Counted from the stretch's first letter, positions 7,666 to 15,446 are shown. The stretch is DNA of 64,000 bases from Campylobacter gracilis (GCF_001190745.1 NZ_CP012196.1:558001-622000), one strand, 5' to 3'. A program made the numbers and translations. Notes: a model not told the origin generated them from the letters alone.

Positions 7666-7974
7666 ATGACGATAGTAAATAGCGATATAGATGTCTTAGT
7701 TGACGCCTTGCGAAGCTTAGGTGCAGGAGCGCTTTTAGGCGCAGCCGCAGAAAATTTAAAAGAAGCCATAAGGGCGGTGCAGATTACGGGGAAAACGGCG
7801 GGGGTCACGATAAAAATAAGTGTGAAATCCGATCCAAATTCCGAAGGAGAGGTACTCGTTTTCGGAACTACGAGCGCAAGCCTTCCAAAAGAGCCCGTAA
7901 AAGCTAGATTTTATGTGTCAAACGAGCTATTACCGGTACGAAATGCGCCTAATCAGCTCGTAATGAAAATGTAA
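7666..7974 (+). CDS. Hypothetical phage protein, 102 residues
   Basis: ATG 7666 after GAAAGGTCG. The N-terminal ~45 residues are Ala/Leu-rich and helical (SLGAGALLGAAAENLKEAI), the rest looks like a beta-rich domain (VTIKISVKSD...EVLVFG). It precedes the DUF2303 gene by 19 bases. In related phages small genes at this spot often pair with DUF2303, but I cannot name it. Confidence 0.6.
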   Translation: MTIVNSDIDVLVDALRSLGAGALLGAAAENLKEAIRAVQITGKTAGVTIKISVKSDPNSEGEVLVFGTTSASLPKEPVKARFYVSNELLPVRNAPNQLVMKM

Positions 7975-7993
7975 ATTTTAAAAAGGATAGAAA

Positions 7994-8764
7994 ATGCAAG
8001 AAAAAGAGAGTAAATACGTAGTACCTAGCGTAGTGCTGGACGAAGACAAAAGAGCCATACTAAGGCACCAAGACTACGGAATATCCGAGGTTTTACTAAA
8101 AGAGCCTCTAAGAAACAAATATACCGTAGACGCTCTTGACGTAGATAGCTTCGTTGATCTAGTCAATGAATATAAAGAGCCTAGCTCAAAGCTATTTTTC
8201 GACGATAAAAGCATAAAGTGCATCGTCGATTTTAATTCTAAAGATAAGGCTGAGTTTTGTGAAAAGCGCATAAATCTGGGCTTAGGCTACACGCCGTTTT
8301 ATGAAACCTTTGCCGCCAGCGTAGGCAAAAATCTAGGTCAGCGCGATTTCGTATTTTTGCTAAAAAGCCTATTTATGTTTATTTCAGACATTGACGGCAA
8401 GGCAAACGACGATATGGATGTGATCGAGTTAGCAGAAAGCCTGCAAGCGGTTAAGAAATTTGACAGCGTGCAGAAAAACACTAGCTCAAAAATTAGCCTA
8501 GACGTCGAGATCAAATCGGGAGCGAAAGAGACCATCTCTATACCAAAGACGATCACTTTTACATTACCCGTTTACGAGGCCGATACGGAGATTAGAGGGA
8601 AATTCGAGTGCGAGCTTTTCGTAAGTATCGATGAGGAGAGGTTCGGTCTAAAGCTAGTGTGCTATACGGCGGAGGTTTCAAGGCGTGAGGTGCTAAGCAA
8701 GATAGTATCAAAGATCAGCGAGCGCTGCGAAGGGGTGAAAGCCTATAAAGCCAGCATAAATTAA
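7994..8764 (+). CDS. DUF2303 (YfdQ-like) phage protein
   Basis: 256 residues, single-domain and soluble. The layout (N-terminal VPSVVLDEDKRAILRHQDYG, central LGLGYTPFYETFAASVGKNL, C-terminal beta-rich part) matches my memory of DUF2303/YfdQ proteins of transposable and lambdoid prophages, whose function is unknown. It is followed by a hairpin at 8772-8791. Confidence 0.65.
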   Translation: MQEKESKYVVPSVVLDEDKRAILRHQDYGISEVLLKEPLRNKYTVDALDVDSFVDLVNEYKEPSSKLFFDDKSIKCIVDFNSKDKAEFCEKRINLGLGYTPFYETFAASVGKNLGQRDFVFLLKSLFMFISDIDGKANDDMDVIELAESLQAVKKFDSVQKNTSSKISLDVEIKSGAKETISIPKTITFTLPVYEADTEIRGKFECELFVSIDEERFGLKLVCYTAEVSRREVLSKIVSKISERCEGVKAYKASIN

Positions 8765-8771
8765 TTTTACA

Positions 8772-8791
8772 GAGCCCTTTTTTGAGGGCTC
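8772..8791 (+). terminator. GAGCCCT/AGGGCTC hairpin
   Basis: GAGCCC (8772-8777) pairs with GGGCTC around a T-rich loop. There is no T-run after the stem, so it is a weak terminator or an mRNA-stabilising 3' hairpin. Confidence 0.4.
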
Positions 8792-8828
8792 GATAAAGTT
8801 AAATTTAAAAAGAAAGGAGCAAAAGACA

Positions 8829-9179
8829 ATGGACAAACGAACGGCAAGGCTTTGTTTCGTAAGCTCGCCGTATGCAAGTATCAAATGCAAGCATGATCGA
8901 GATCGCGACTACTACGCCCGCAAGCTTGCCGAGCAGGCCTGCGCCATCGTGCGAGCTAACGGCTACGAACCCATAAGCCCGGTGCTTGCATGGCTAGGCG
9001 TATACAGCGAACTGGAGCGAGATCGCATAATGAAAAACTGCGAGGAGCTTCTAAGCGTTTGCAGCTATTACTATTTCTTTCCGTGTGAATACTCGGAAAA
9101 TAGTAAGGGTATGGCTTACGAGCGAGAGCTTGCAAGGCAGCTCGGCGTAAATGAGCTGAAATTTAGCCTTTTTGACTAA
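8829..9179 (+). CDS. Nucleoside 2-deoxyribosyltransferase-fold protein (DUF4406-like)
   Basis: 116 residues. Pattern: hydrophobic strand ending in SSPYA, a helix with a Tyr-rich stretch, NGYEPISPVLAW, then RDRIMKNCEELLSVCS and SKGMAYERELARQLG. This is the arrangement of DUF4406/deoxyribosyltransferase-like Rossmann proteins, where the late Glu is often catalytic (here in GMAYERELA). Substrate unknown; such phage proteins may act on nucleotides. Lies in the early operon. Confidence 0.65.
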   Translation: MDKRTARLCFVSSPYASIKCKHDRDRDYYARKLAEQACAIVRANGYEPISPVLAWLGVYSELERDRIMKNCEELLSVCSYYYFFPCEYSENSKGMAYERELARQLGVNELKFSLFD

Positions 9180-9402
9180 AGGGCATGCGGTGCGGATCGT
9201 AAAGAAGAATAAAAATCACCTTCCGATCTGCCTACGATACGGCTACGTCATAAAATACGGACTAGCTAAACGCCTAAAGTTAGAATATCGGCGACAAAAA
9301 CCGATAAAAAAAGCGGCGATAGCCGCCGTAACTTTAGCGGGGTGCGGGGTAGAACCCCGCTCGCAGGCTCGGACTTGTTTGAGCCGAGAAATAAAAATAT
9401 AA
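9172..9402 (+). CDS. Doubtful small basic protein overlapping the structured leader
   Basis: TTG 9172 overlaps the end of the upstream gene. The first ~45 residues (HAVRIVKKNKNHLPICLRYG...) could be a real basic peptide, but the last 30 codons run through the three-hairpin element at 9313-9388, so that part at least is probably not selected as protein. Confidence 0.25.
   Translation: MTKGHAVRIVKKNKNHLPICLRYGYVIKYGLAKRLKLEYRRQKPIKKAAIAAVTLAGCGVEPRSQARTCLSREIKI
9313..9388 (+). promoter_or_regulatory. Three-hairpin leader element, copy A (upstream of gam)
   Basis: Hairpin 1: GCGGC-gata-GCCGC (9313-9326). A conserved ACTTTAG spacer follows. Hairpin 2: GCGGGG-tagaa-CCCCGC (9344-9360). Then TCGCAG. 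Hairpin 3: GGCTC/GAGCC (9366-9385), then GAGAAAT. The gam start codon is 28 bases after hairpin 3. Copies B (12064-12146) and C (27151-27233) share the layout with changed but still paired stems. Confidence 0.6.
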
Positions 9403-9412
9403 AGGAAAAACT

Positions 9413-9902
9413 ATGGAGATCAAAAACTTCGCAGACGTCGATAACGCGCTAAAGAGAGTGTGTGAGCTGGAGGTGGCTCTTGCGGACATTAACGGCGAAA
9501 TAACGCTGAAGTGCAATGAGATCAAAGACGCGCAAAAAGCTAAGGTAGAAAAGCTCGATAGCGAAAAGAAATATATCGAAGCCCAAATCACGGCTTTTTG
9601 CGAAAGCAATAAGGCGGAGTTTGCCGAAAAGCGCAGCAAGGATTTTACTTTTGGCAAGATCGGATACAAACTAAGCAAGAGCGTAAGCTTGCCGCGCATC
9701 AAAGAAAAGGTCGAAAAGCTCATCAAAGCGCTAAAGAGCTATAAGCTTGATGATTGCATATCCTACGAAGAGACTATAAAACAAAGAAGCGATCTGCGAG
9801 CTCGATGACGCAAGCCTCGTTAAGCTTGGGCTAAAGCGTACGGTAAAGGATAACTTCCGCATAGAGACTAAGATAGAAAATTTGCAAAGCGCAAATATTT
9901 AA
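9413..9902 (+). pseudogene. gam: Mu Gam-family DNA-end protector, frameshifted
   Basis: The first frame gives 131 residues (helical, starting MEIKNFADVDNALKRVCELE) ending at 9808. In the +1 frame the sequence continues as EAICELDDASLVKLGLKRTV and 18 further residues to TAA 9900-9902, which is the expected Gam C-terminus. Removing one base near 9782 (the C in AAAACAAAG) joins them as ...ETIKKEAICELDD and gives about 163 residues, near the 174 of Mu Gam. Gam binds DNA ends as a Ku-like dimer and blocks RecBCD-type nucleases. Whether this is mutation, base-calling error or programmed shifting cannot be told here. Confidence 0.75.
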
Positions 9903-9912
9903 AGCTTTAACA

Positions 9913-9935
9913 AAAAGCCCTATTCAAGGGCTTTT
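9913..9935 (+). terminator. Rho-independent terminator after gam
   Basis: AAAAGCCC (9913-9920) pairs with GGGCTTTT (9928-9935) around TATTCAA; the 3' arm ends in four T. Confidence 0.6.
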
Positions 9936-9994
9936 GATTAAGGTTTTACGAAGCGAAATTTTGGTAGAATATCGCATCTTTTAAAGGAGAGAAA

Positions 9995-10231
9995 ATGGCA
10001 GAAGCAAGCGACAATCTGATTAAGCGAACCTGCAAACAGCTTGGGCTTACTTATAAGCAGCTCGGGGAGCTGATAGGGTATTCCGAGAGCGCGCTAAATA
10101 ACGCCGCAAGGCAAGATAAAATTAGCGAACCGCTTACATTTGCCATAAATTTATATCTTGAGAATTTAAAACTCAAAGAGGAACTTAAAGATTTCAGGAC
10201 TTTAAAAGACATTCTCTCAAAAACACTTTAA
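9995..10231 (+). CDS. Small HTH regulator, 78 residues
   Basis: ATG 9995 with AAAGGAG and a -10-like TAGAAT at 9965-9970. Residues ~8-45 (CKQLGLTYKQLGELIGYSES, then ALNNAARQ) form an XRE/Cro-like HTH, followed by a Leu-rich helical tail likely used for dimerisation. It follows a terminator and precedes a strong promoter, so it may regulate that junction. Confidence 0.7.
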   Translation: MAEASDNLIKRTCKQLGLTYKQLGELIGYSESALNNAARQDKISEPLTFAINLYLENLKLKEELKDFRTLKDILSKTL

Positions 10232-10276
10232 AAGTGCCAATTCTTAATTATAAACATAAAATATCGCTTCAAAACC

Positions 10277-10306
10277 TTGACAATAATACTGTAAAAGTGT
10301 TATAAT
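10277..10306 (+). promoter_or_regulatory. Consensus sigma-70 promoter
   Basis: Perfect -35 TTGACA (10277-10282) and perfect -10 TATAAT (10301-10306), 18-bp spacing. It should start transcription near 10313, giving a ~130-base untranslated leader before the gene at 10443. Confidence 0.8.
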
Positions 10307-10312
10307 CCTTTC

Positions 10313-10440
10313 ATCAAGCACTAATAAAGTGCTTTAGCTTTTACCGACGGCTTAATTTTAAGCCATCGAGCGAAGCACGGATTATAGCCTAAGGTTTGTC
10401 GAAAGACTTCAATCGTTTAAAATTTTACCAAAGGAGTAAA
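10313..10440 (+). promoter_or_regulatory. Structured 130-base leader or small RNA
   Basis: Two hairpins are visible: AAGCACT-aataa-AGTGCTT followed by TAGCTTTT (about 10316-10341), and CGACGGCTTA/TAAGCCATCG (about 10344-10367). The first with its U-rich tail could act as an attenuator. No ORF of note is present. It could equally be a short transcript of its own. Confidence 0.45.
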
Positions 10441-10442
10441 AG

Positions 10443-11126
10443 ATGAACGCTGTCGTAAATTTTAACGGCTTGGATTTAGAGGTGCTTGAGTTTAATGATA
10501 CTTGGGCTTTATCAAACAAACAAGTTGCAGATGGCTTTGGGGTAAGTGAAGAGGCTATCAGGCAACAAAAATCGCGCGGAGAATACCGAAATAATGTGCA
10601 TTTTTACACTGTGACAAATTGTAACGGTGGTGCATATAAGACTTTTTGGACTAAAAAAGGCGTCATCACGTTGGGTTTCAAGCTACGCGAGACGCCTCAA
10701 ACTATCGCCTTTAGAGATTGGGCGAGCGACTTTATATTAAAATCGAATGATATTATATCTAAATCCAACCCATATTTAGATAAACTAGTTGATAATATGG
10801 GCATCCTAAACGAAAAGATAGATAAGCTTCAGGCTAAAAACTCCGCCCTTGCAGGTGAGCTGATCGAAGCTAGCCGCAAATACACCGCCGCACTCGAGCG
10901 CGAAAACGCCCTATTGCGTCGTGATGCCGAAGGAGCCGGGCGGCTGCTTAAGAAGTCCACCAAGCTAAGCGAAGCGGAAAGAGATGAAGTAGCAAGGCTG
11001 TATGAAAGCGGGCTATCGCAGGCACAGATATGCCGCAGGCTCGGTCGCAGCGATACGGCGGTGCGAAACGCGATAAGATCTCGCAGCTTGGGCAGCGCGG
11101 GCGGACTTTTCGAAGGTGCGCTATGA
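10443..11126 (+). CDS. Antirepressor-like DNA-binding protein with two HTH regions
   Basis: 227 residues. N-terminus (~1-95) resembles phage antirepressor/Rha-type N-domains: HTH-like NKQVADGFGVSEEAIRQQKS, then YRNNVHFYTV and WTKKGVITLGFKLRETPQTI. A coiled coil follows (~115-165). The C-terminus has a resolvase-type HTH (SEAERDEVARLYESGLSQAQ, then ICRRLGRSDTAVRNAI). The fusion suggests a regulator, perhaps countering the repressor. It is driven by the strong promoter at 10277 and ends overlapping the next start (ATGA). Confidence 0.65.
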   Translation: MNAVVNFNGLDLEVLEFNDTWALSNKQVADGFGVSEEAIRQQKSRGEYRNNVHFYTVTNCNGGAYKTFWTKKGVITLGFKLRETPQTIAFRDWASDFILKSNDIISKSNPYLDKLVDNMGILNEKIDKLQAKNSALAGELIEASRKYTAALERENALLRRDAEGAGRLLKKSTKLSEAERDEVARLYESGLSQAQICRRLGRSDTAVRNAIRSRSLGSAGGLFEGAL

Positions 11127-11344
11127 GGGAGGTAAGTATTGCCTATATCGATGCGGCGGATAGGGCAAGGGATATGCTTTTATGCCTAGGCGTTTTAATG
11201 CAAGGTCTTGGCTTAGTATGCGAGAATTACGAAAGCCCCAGCGGGCTAAAAGAGGCTCTATATCTTTTAAGCAGATCCTGCGACGACGCAAGCGACGATA
11301 TGGCTCGGGCGAAAGCTGAGGGATTGCCGCCTGCTAAGGCATAA
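11123..11344 (+). CDS. Hypothetical phage protein, 73 residues
   Basis: ATG 11123 overlaps the previous stop by 4 bases. Begins MREVSIAYIDAADRARDMLL; mostly helical with four Cys. Not recognised. A GC-rich hairpin (GGGGCGA/TCGCCCC, about 11357-11374) follows and could end this operon. Confidence 0.55.
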   Translation: MREVSIAYIDAADRARDMLLCLGVLMQGLGLVCENYESPSGLKEALYLLSRSCDDASDDMARAKAEGLPPAKA

Positions 11345-11399
11345 AATAACTTCATCGGGGCGAGAGATCGCCCCTGTTAAAAATTCCGCCCGTTTTTGC

Positions 11400-11405
11400 T
11401 ACAAT
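11400..11405 (+). promoter_or_regulatory. Extended -10 promoter upstream of GemA gene
   Basis: TGCTACAAT, an extended -10 (hexamer TACAAT 11400-11405), 31 bases before the ATG at 11437 and just after a terminator-like hairpin. No clear -35. Confidence 0.45.
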
Positions 11406-11436
11406 CGCAGCGTCTTTAAACCGCAGGAGCGAAATC

Positions 11437-11835
11437 ATGACCAAATCCCAAGAAATCTATCGCAAAAAGCTTCTAGCGATGATCCATCTGCACCCGTTTC
11501 ATAAGCACGCCGTGCAAGAAGGGGCGTGGGATGTATTTTTGCAAAGCTGGGGTGTGGGCAGCTGTGCCGAGCTAAACGTAAAAGAGCTCGTAAACGTGCT
11601 AGCGGTAATGGACGGCAAGGCTGCCCCTCGCAGATTTGAGGACGCAGCGACCGCTCCGCAAGTGTTTGCTATAAGAAACGCATGGCAAAGAGTAGCGGTA
11701 AACGTAAGCGAAACTGCGCTGCTAGCCTTTGTAGGGCGCATCATTAAGCAGCCTTGCACCGATGTGTCAAAGCTAAGTAAAAAGCAAGCATCCTGGGTTA
11801 TTGCCGCTCTTAGGAAAATGAGGGAGGCTAGATAG
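11437..11835 (+). CDS. GemA/gp16-family (DUF1018) phage regulator
   Basis: 132 residues, ribosome site GCAGGAG. The start (RKKLLAMIHLHPFHK), the mid motif ELNVKELVNVLAVMDG and the ending helix KLSKKQASWVIAALRKM match the GemA/Gp16 family of Mu-like phages. In Mu, GemA alters host gene expression and DNA supercoiling. It is preceded by its own promoter and overlaps the zinc-ribbon gene by one base. Confidence 0.75.
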   Translation: MTKSQEIYRKKLLAMIHLHPFHKHAVQEGAWDVFLQSWGVGSCAELNVKELVNVLAVMDGKAAPRRFEDAATAPQVFAIRNAWQRVAVNVSETALLAFVGRIIKQPCTDVSKLSKKQASWVIAALRKMREAR

Positions 11836-12020
11836 TGTTTTGCCCGAAGTGCGCACACGAAAAAACCGCCGTGCTAAAAACCATAAAGGGGCTAAAAAAT
11901 ATCCGTATGCGCCGCTGCGAAAAATGCGGATATACCTGGATTACTGAAGAAAAACCGCTTAAAGATAAAGATCTGGCGGGTTACGTAGAGTATATTGACG
12001 AGATAGATAAAAAAGTTTAA
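11835..12020 (+). CDS. Small zinc-ribbon protein (Ogr/NrdR-like)
   Basis: 61 residues, GTG start overlapping the GemA stop. Two CxxC pairs (CPKC at 3-6, CEKC near 33-36) with MFCPKCAHEKT and IRMRRCEKCGYTWITEE, the pattern shared by NrdR zinc ribbons and P2 Ogr/Delta late activators. Since the virion genes are P2-like, an Ogr-like activator of late promoters is the more attractive role. NrdR-type origin is possible too, the more so because an NrdD-like fragment is encoded in the same phage. Confidence 0.6.
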   Translation: MFCPKCAHEKTAVLKTIKGLKNIRMRRCEKCGYTWITEEKPLKDKDLAGYVEYIDEIDKKV

Positions 12021-12063
12021 AAATAATATCTCTTTTCGCGAAGTTAAACCGCTGAAAATTCCA

Positions 12064-12146
12064 AAATTTTGCGTAGCAAAATTTCTGAAACTTTAGCGGG
12101 GCGCGGGGTAGAACCCCGCTCGCAGGGCGGGCTTGGCTCGCCCAAG
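12064..12146 (+). promoter_or_regulatory. Three-hairpin leader element, copy B (upstream of MuF-type gene)
   Basis: Hairpin 1: AAATTTTGC-gta-GCAAAATTT (12064-12084). ACTTTAG spacer. Hairpin 2: GCGGGG-tagaa-CCCCGC (12103-12119). TCGCAG. Hairpin 3: GGGCG/CGCCC (12125-12143). The start codon at 12173 is 29 bases further. Hairpin 1 is unrelated in sequence to copies A and C but holds the same place. Confidence 0.6.
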
Positions 12147-12172
12147 AAGTAAAAGCAAATAAAAGGTAAAAA

Positions 12173-13402
12173 ATGAGAAATTTAGCTAGATCTTTAATAA
12201 GATTTAAAATTTTAAAAGCAAAGGGCGAGGTAGAAGCCTTGTTACAAAACTACTCACAGACGCAAAGACAGAGGCTGGAGCAGATCTTAGATGAAATCGT
12301 AGCTCTTAGCACGCAAGAAACGGATGCGTCTACGTTAAAAAAGCTACTCTTAGATAAGGCTGCAAGTGCAAATATCGAGGTTAGCCCGCAGGATTTAGAA
12401 AGCATATATATCATCCTTGCGCAAAAGGTGAGCAAAAAGCTTGCCGTAGCGGCTGCGGGGCACATTAAAGAAGCCGTTAAATTTAGCTTTGACACCGTCG
12501 ATGCCGAAGCGATCGAGGCTATGCGCAAGGGATTTTATTGGATGGGCAAAGAATACAACGAAAGGCTGCAGAATAGGCTAAAAGATATTATCGAGCGGGT
12601 TTTTAAAGCAGAGATTGCAAACGAGGAGGTAGGCTCCGCACTAAAAGAGGAGTTCGGCTCCATTATAAACGCAGATGAGAGCTATTTTAAAGGAGTAGCC
12701 GATCATATTGCGCTTCAGGCGCAAAACGTAGCCGCCGTGACGCAAGGAAGCAAATACGGCGTGCAATTTTACAAAGTGCTTGCGATCTTGGACGATCGTA
12801 CTACAAAAATTTGCCGCAGCATGCACGGGCGCATAATACCCGCCGAGCATCTAAGCGCACAGGCGGATAAAATTTTAAACGCTCATAGTTTAGCCGATAA
12901 AAAAGCCGCCGCCGCGTGGCGGGATCAGGCCTTTTTCGGCAAGAGTTTGCCTAAAAACTTCGGTCTGCCTCCGTATCACTTCCGTTGCCGCACGGAGGTA
13001 ACGCCCGTGTGGGTGGATGAAGAGGAAGAAGATGGAGTGATGATGCGAAACACGCAGCCGCTAAGCAATGATGAGATAATCAGGCATATCGATAAAATCG
13101 GCGTGGAGCGCGTGCTAGATCTAAAAGCGGCGAATGGCGAGCACGGGTTAAAAAATAGATTAAAACGAAACGAAAAGCTAAAAAGCGATATAATAAAAGC
13201 GTTAAATTCGATAATTGCTATAGCCCCTAAAAAGGATGAGGAAAACTTAAGCAATGCCGTAAGCAGCAATGGCTATTTTATGGTGTTTGATGGCAATAGG
13301 ATAGTAACGGCATACAAGCCAGGCAAAGGTGCGCAGACGTATTTTAAGGAAAAAAGCCTAGCGTTGCAACAAGAAATAATTAAGAGATGGTGGCAAAAAT
13401 GA
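12173..13402 (+). CDS. MuF-type minor head protein with possible C-terminal toxin domain
   Basis: 409 residues. Residues ~60-285 are the Phage_Mu_F/SPP1 gp7 minor head (portal-associated) domain, ending with the conserved DDRTTKICRSMHGR and PPYHFRCRTEVTP. Family members usually end soon after that motif; here another ~120 residues follow, beginning with an acidic linker and finishing with NGYFMVFDGNRIVTAYKPGK and a short helical tail. This tail resembles the small RelE/colicin-like nuclease domains fused to MuF proteins (MuF polymorphic toxins); that call is by eye. The next gene overlaps its end, as an immunity gene would. Confidence 0.8.
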   Translation: MRNLARSLIRFKILKAKGEVEALLQNYSQTQRQRLEQILDEIVALSTQETDASTLKKLLLDKAASANIEVSPQDLESIYIILAQKVSKKLAVAAAGHIKEAVKFSFDTVDAEAIEAMRKGFYWMGKEYNERLQNRLKDIIERVFKAEIANEEVGSALKEEFGSIINADESYFKGVADHIALQAQNVAAVTQGSKYGVQFYKVLAILDDRTTKICRSMHGRIIPAEHLSAQADKILNAHSLADKKAAAAWRDQAFFGKSLPKNFGLPPYHFRCRTEVTPVWVDEEEEDGVMMRNTQPLSNDEIIRHIDKIGVERVLDLKAANGEHGLKNRLKRNEKLKSDIIKALNSIIAIAPKKDEENLSNAVSSNGYFMVFDGNRIVTAYKPGKGAQTYFKEKSLALQQEIIKRWWQK

Positions 13403-13716
13403 GGGATTTTATTTTATACATTGATGAGCCCGAATGGGGCGTATACCAAAAGGGCTATAACCTTTGGGCGGGGGAGGATTACGATAAAAAGCTTGCGGAC
13501 AGATATCCCTTTGCTACGCTTTGCGTAAAAGACGGCCTAATTATGGGATTTTTTGATATATCTGTCTCGGACAAAGTCATAAAAATATCTCAAAATGACG
13601 AGATGATGAGGGAAGTTTGCAACTTCAGAGTACTAATTCATAATAAATTTAAAGAGATTTTTAAAGGTTCATTTATTGACGCGCTTAAATATATAAAGGA
13701 GCATTCGGCTAAATGA
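13399..13716 (+). CDS. Possible immunity protein for the MuF-type tail
   Basis: 105 residues from ATG 13399, which overlaps the upstream stop (ATGA); an ATG 12 bases earlier is in frame. Begins MRDFILYIDEPEWGVYQKGY, acidic, soluble, single-domain. It is not a known head protein and interrupts an otherwise structural block, so position and overlap suggest an immunity partner. Base composition is more AT-rich than its neighbours. No family recognised. Confidence 0.5.
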   Translation: MRDFILYIDEPEWGVYQKGYNLWAGEDYDKKLADRYPFATLCVKDGLIMGFFDISVSDKVIKISQNDEMMREVCNFRVLIHNKFKEIFKGSFIDALKYIKEHSAK

Positions 13717-14147
13717 AAAATTTAGATAAAGCTTTACGAAATTTCATCTACCGTGTGGGTGCGGAGACCGTGAATGTAGCTAAAGAGCATACCGCACCCA
13801 TTAAAACGGGTGCGCTGAAGCGGAATATAAAAGTAATAAGGATAGATGCAAGAAGCGTAACTATAGGCAATACTGCAGGGGTTGGTTATGCTAAGTTCGT
13901 CCATGAAGGCACGGGGCTTTACGGAGCCAAAAAGCGTAAGATAACGCCTAAAAAAGCTCGCGCGCTAAAGACGCCGTATGGATACAGAAAATCGATAAAA
14001 GGACAAAAGCCGAATCCATATTTGCTTAGGGCGTGGAACGAATACAAGCTTAAAGGGCTTGCTAAGGCCCACGTGGCACTCACTAAAGACATCGGGCAAG
14101 AGTTGGCGGCGGAGATAAAGGCGAGCTTACAAAAAATGACTCCGTAA
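13713..14147 (+). CDS. Virion morphogenesis/HK97 gp10-like protein
   Basis: 144 residues, start overlapping the previous stop. The pattern TAPIKTGALKRNIKV, then VGYAKFVHEGTG and KPNPYLLRAWNEY is that of head-tail joining proteins (HK97 gp10-like and Mu gpG types), which complete the tail or neck. Basic overall. Confidence 0.7.
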   Translation: MKNLDKALRNFIYRVGAETVNVAKEHTAPIKTGALKRNIKVIRIDARSVTIGNTAGVGYAKFVHEGTGLYGAKKRKITPKKARALKTPYGYRKSIKGQKPNPYLLRAWNEYKLKGLAKAHVALTKDIGQELAAEIKASLQKMTP

Positions 14148-14194
14148 ACGCGATAAAAATTTTTAAAATCGCAAACTCTCGTATATTGTTGAAT

Positions 14195-14223
14195 TTGACA
14201 TCGGACTTTAAACGATTTATAAT
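14195..14223 (+). promoter_or_regulatory. Consensus sigma-70 promoter for the cargo gene
   Basis: TTGACA (14195-14200), 17-bp spacer, TATAAT (14218-14223): a perfect constitutive promoter 26 bases ahead of the GTG at 14250. Confidence 0.8.
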
Positions 14224-14249
14224 TTAAAGAAAATTTTAAAGGCGCATCG

Positions 14250-15446
14250 GTGTTTCAAATTTTCATCATCTTATTAGGGTTGTTTGCGATTCTCTTATTA
14301 ATTTCAATTATAAATAGGAAGAAATGGAGCAAAATTTTAGGCTACGAGCCCACATTGGACGAGATGAGTATTATACTTGAGCTTAGAGCGGCTGGATGTT
14401 CTCAAGAAAAAGTAATTGAAATTTTACACGCATTTAATTCAAAAATGCTTGATAAAAAGGCCATTGACGCCATTATAAAAGACAAAAAACAAAGATTAAA
14501 GTTTCAAACGAAACGGCAGGAGTTGCAAAATAGACCTACGGAAATTACGGCATACGAACAGGAATCAGAAGAATCGGCGGATGTTATAGACATAGACCCA
14601 AGCGATGAGCAGATGATCTATAGTACCGATATCTGTGCCAATAGATATGCCGATATCGTATATCAAAGCCTTCATATAGCCATAAATAGTAAAAAACTAG
14701 ACACGATAGAAAGCAGGATCGGCGTAGCCGAAGATGACTTTGAAAAAATCATACAATATGATAGCTATTTTGCCAAAGCTATAGAAAATAAATATAAAGA
14801 CCTTTTAAAAAGAGCATACACGGCCAAATATATCAATGTAGCGCAAGCTTATTATGAAAAATACCAAACATTAAAATCGCAAAAAGCCAAAGATAAGTAT
14901 TTTGATATGGCAAAAGAGCATTTAGAAAAAGGGATGGAGGATTTTGCCGCGGATCAAGACACAATACGCGGGAAATATAGAGAACTGTTTGACGAAAATT
15001 TTAAAGTTTTGCCGCAAATTTTAGAGGCAGAGGTGATCGACTCAGACGAATATCCAGCTGGAACGACTAATGAAATGATCAAACTTTTTAAAATGGGTAG
15101 CTTCGATGAGTTAAGAATGTTGATAAGCCAGATGGCCTATAAATTTGCTAGCACGCCGCAAAGCGATGCCGTAAAAAAGATAGGTATGTTTTTCGTAAAG
15201 CACGATCCGATATATATAGACATATTATCAAAGGTACAAAAGATAGTTTCTAAAAGTCAAGGCGTAAAACAATCAACAATATATAACGACGTAAGCCCCG
15301 ATGAAGTTTATTCTGTTGAGGATATACGATACGTACTTTATTATGCAGCAGAATACGGAGATATTATAAGAAAACCGTTCGGCAATAGCTACAAACTATA
15401 CACGAAAGAATATCCGCAAGATAACCTACTTATCTCAGGTAGCTAG
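14250..15446 (+). CDS. Promoter-bearing cargo (moron) gene, membrane-anchored protein of unknown function
   Basis: 398 residues, GTG start. One N-terminal membrane segment (residues 2-21) followed by a basic stretch, so the bulk is probably cytoplasmic. Then a helical region, an acidic linker (~95-120), a long helical repeat-like region, and a C-terminal part (EDIRYVLYYAAEYGDII) that could be a small winged helix. It is more AT-rich than flanking phage genes, has its own perfect promoter and sits between the rightward head genes and the leftward terminase gene. These are moron traits, so it is likely expressed in the lysogen and may serve the host or exclude other phages. Function not recognised. 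Confidence 0.7.
   Translation: MFQIFIILLGLFAILLLISIINRKKWSKILGYEPTLDEMSIILELRAAGCSQEKVIEILHAFNSKMLDKKAIDAIIKDKKQRLKFQTKRQELQNRPTEITAYEQESEESADVIDIDPSDEQMIYSTDICANRYADIVYQSLHIAINSKKLDTIESRIGVAEDDFEKIIQYDSYFAKAIENKYKDLLKRAYTAKYINVAQAYYEKYQTLKSQKAKDKYFDMAKEHLEKGMEDFAADQDTIRGKYRELFDENFKVLPQILEAEVIDSDEYPAGTTNEMIKLFKMGSFDELRMLISQMAYKFASTPQSDAVKKIGMFFVKHDPIYIDILSKVQKIVSKSQGVKQSTIYNDVSPDEVYSVEDIRYVLYYAAEYGDIIRKPFGNSYKLYTKEYPQDNLLISGS

Noticed and set aside
12250-12528. Minus-strand frame opposite the MuF-type gene, and similar frames opposite other structural genes
   Set aside because: Shadows of strongly supported genes; no ribosome sites and biased composition.
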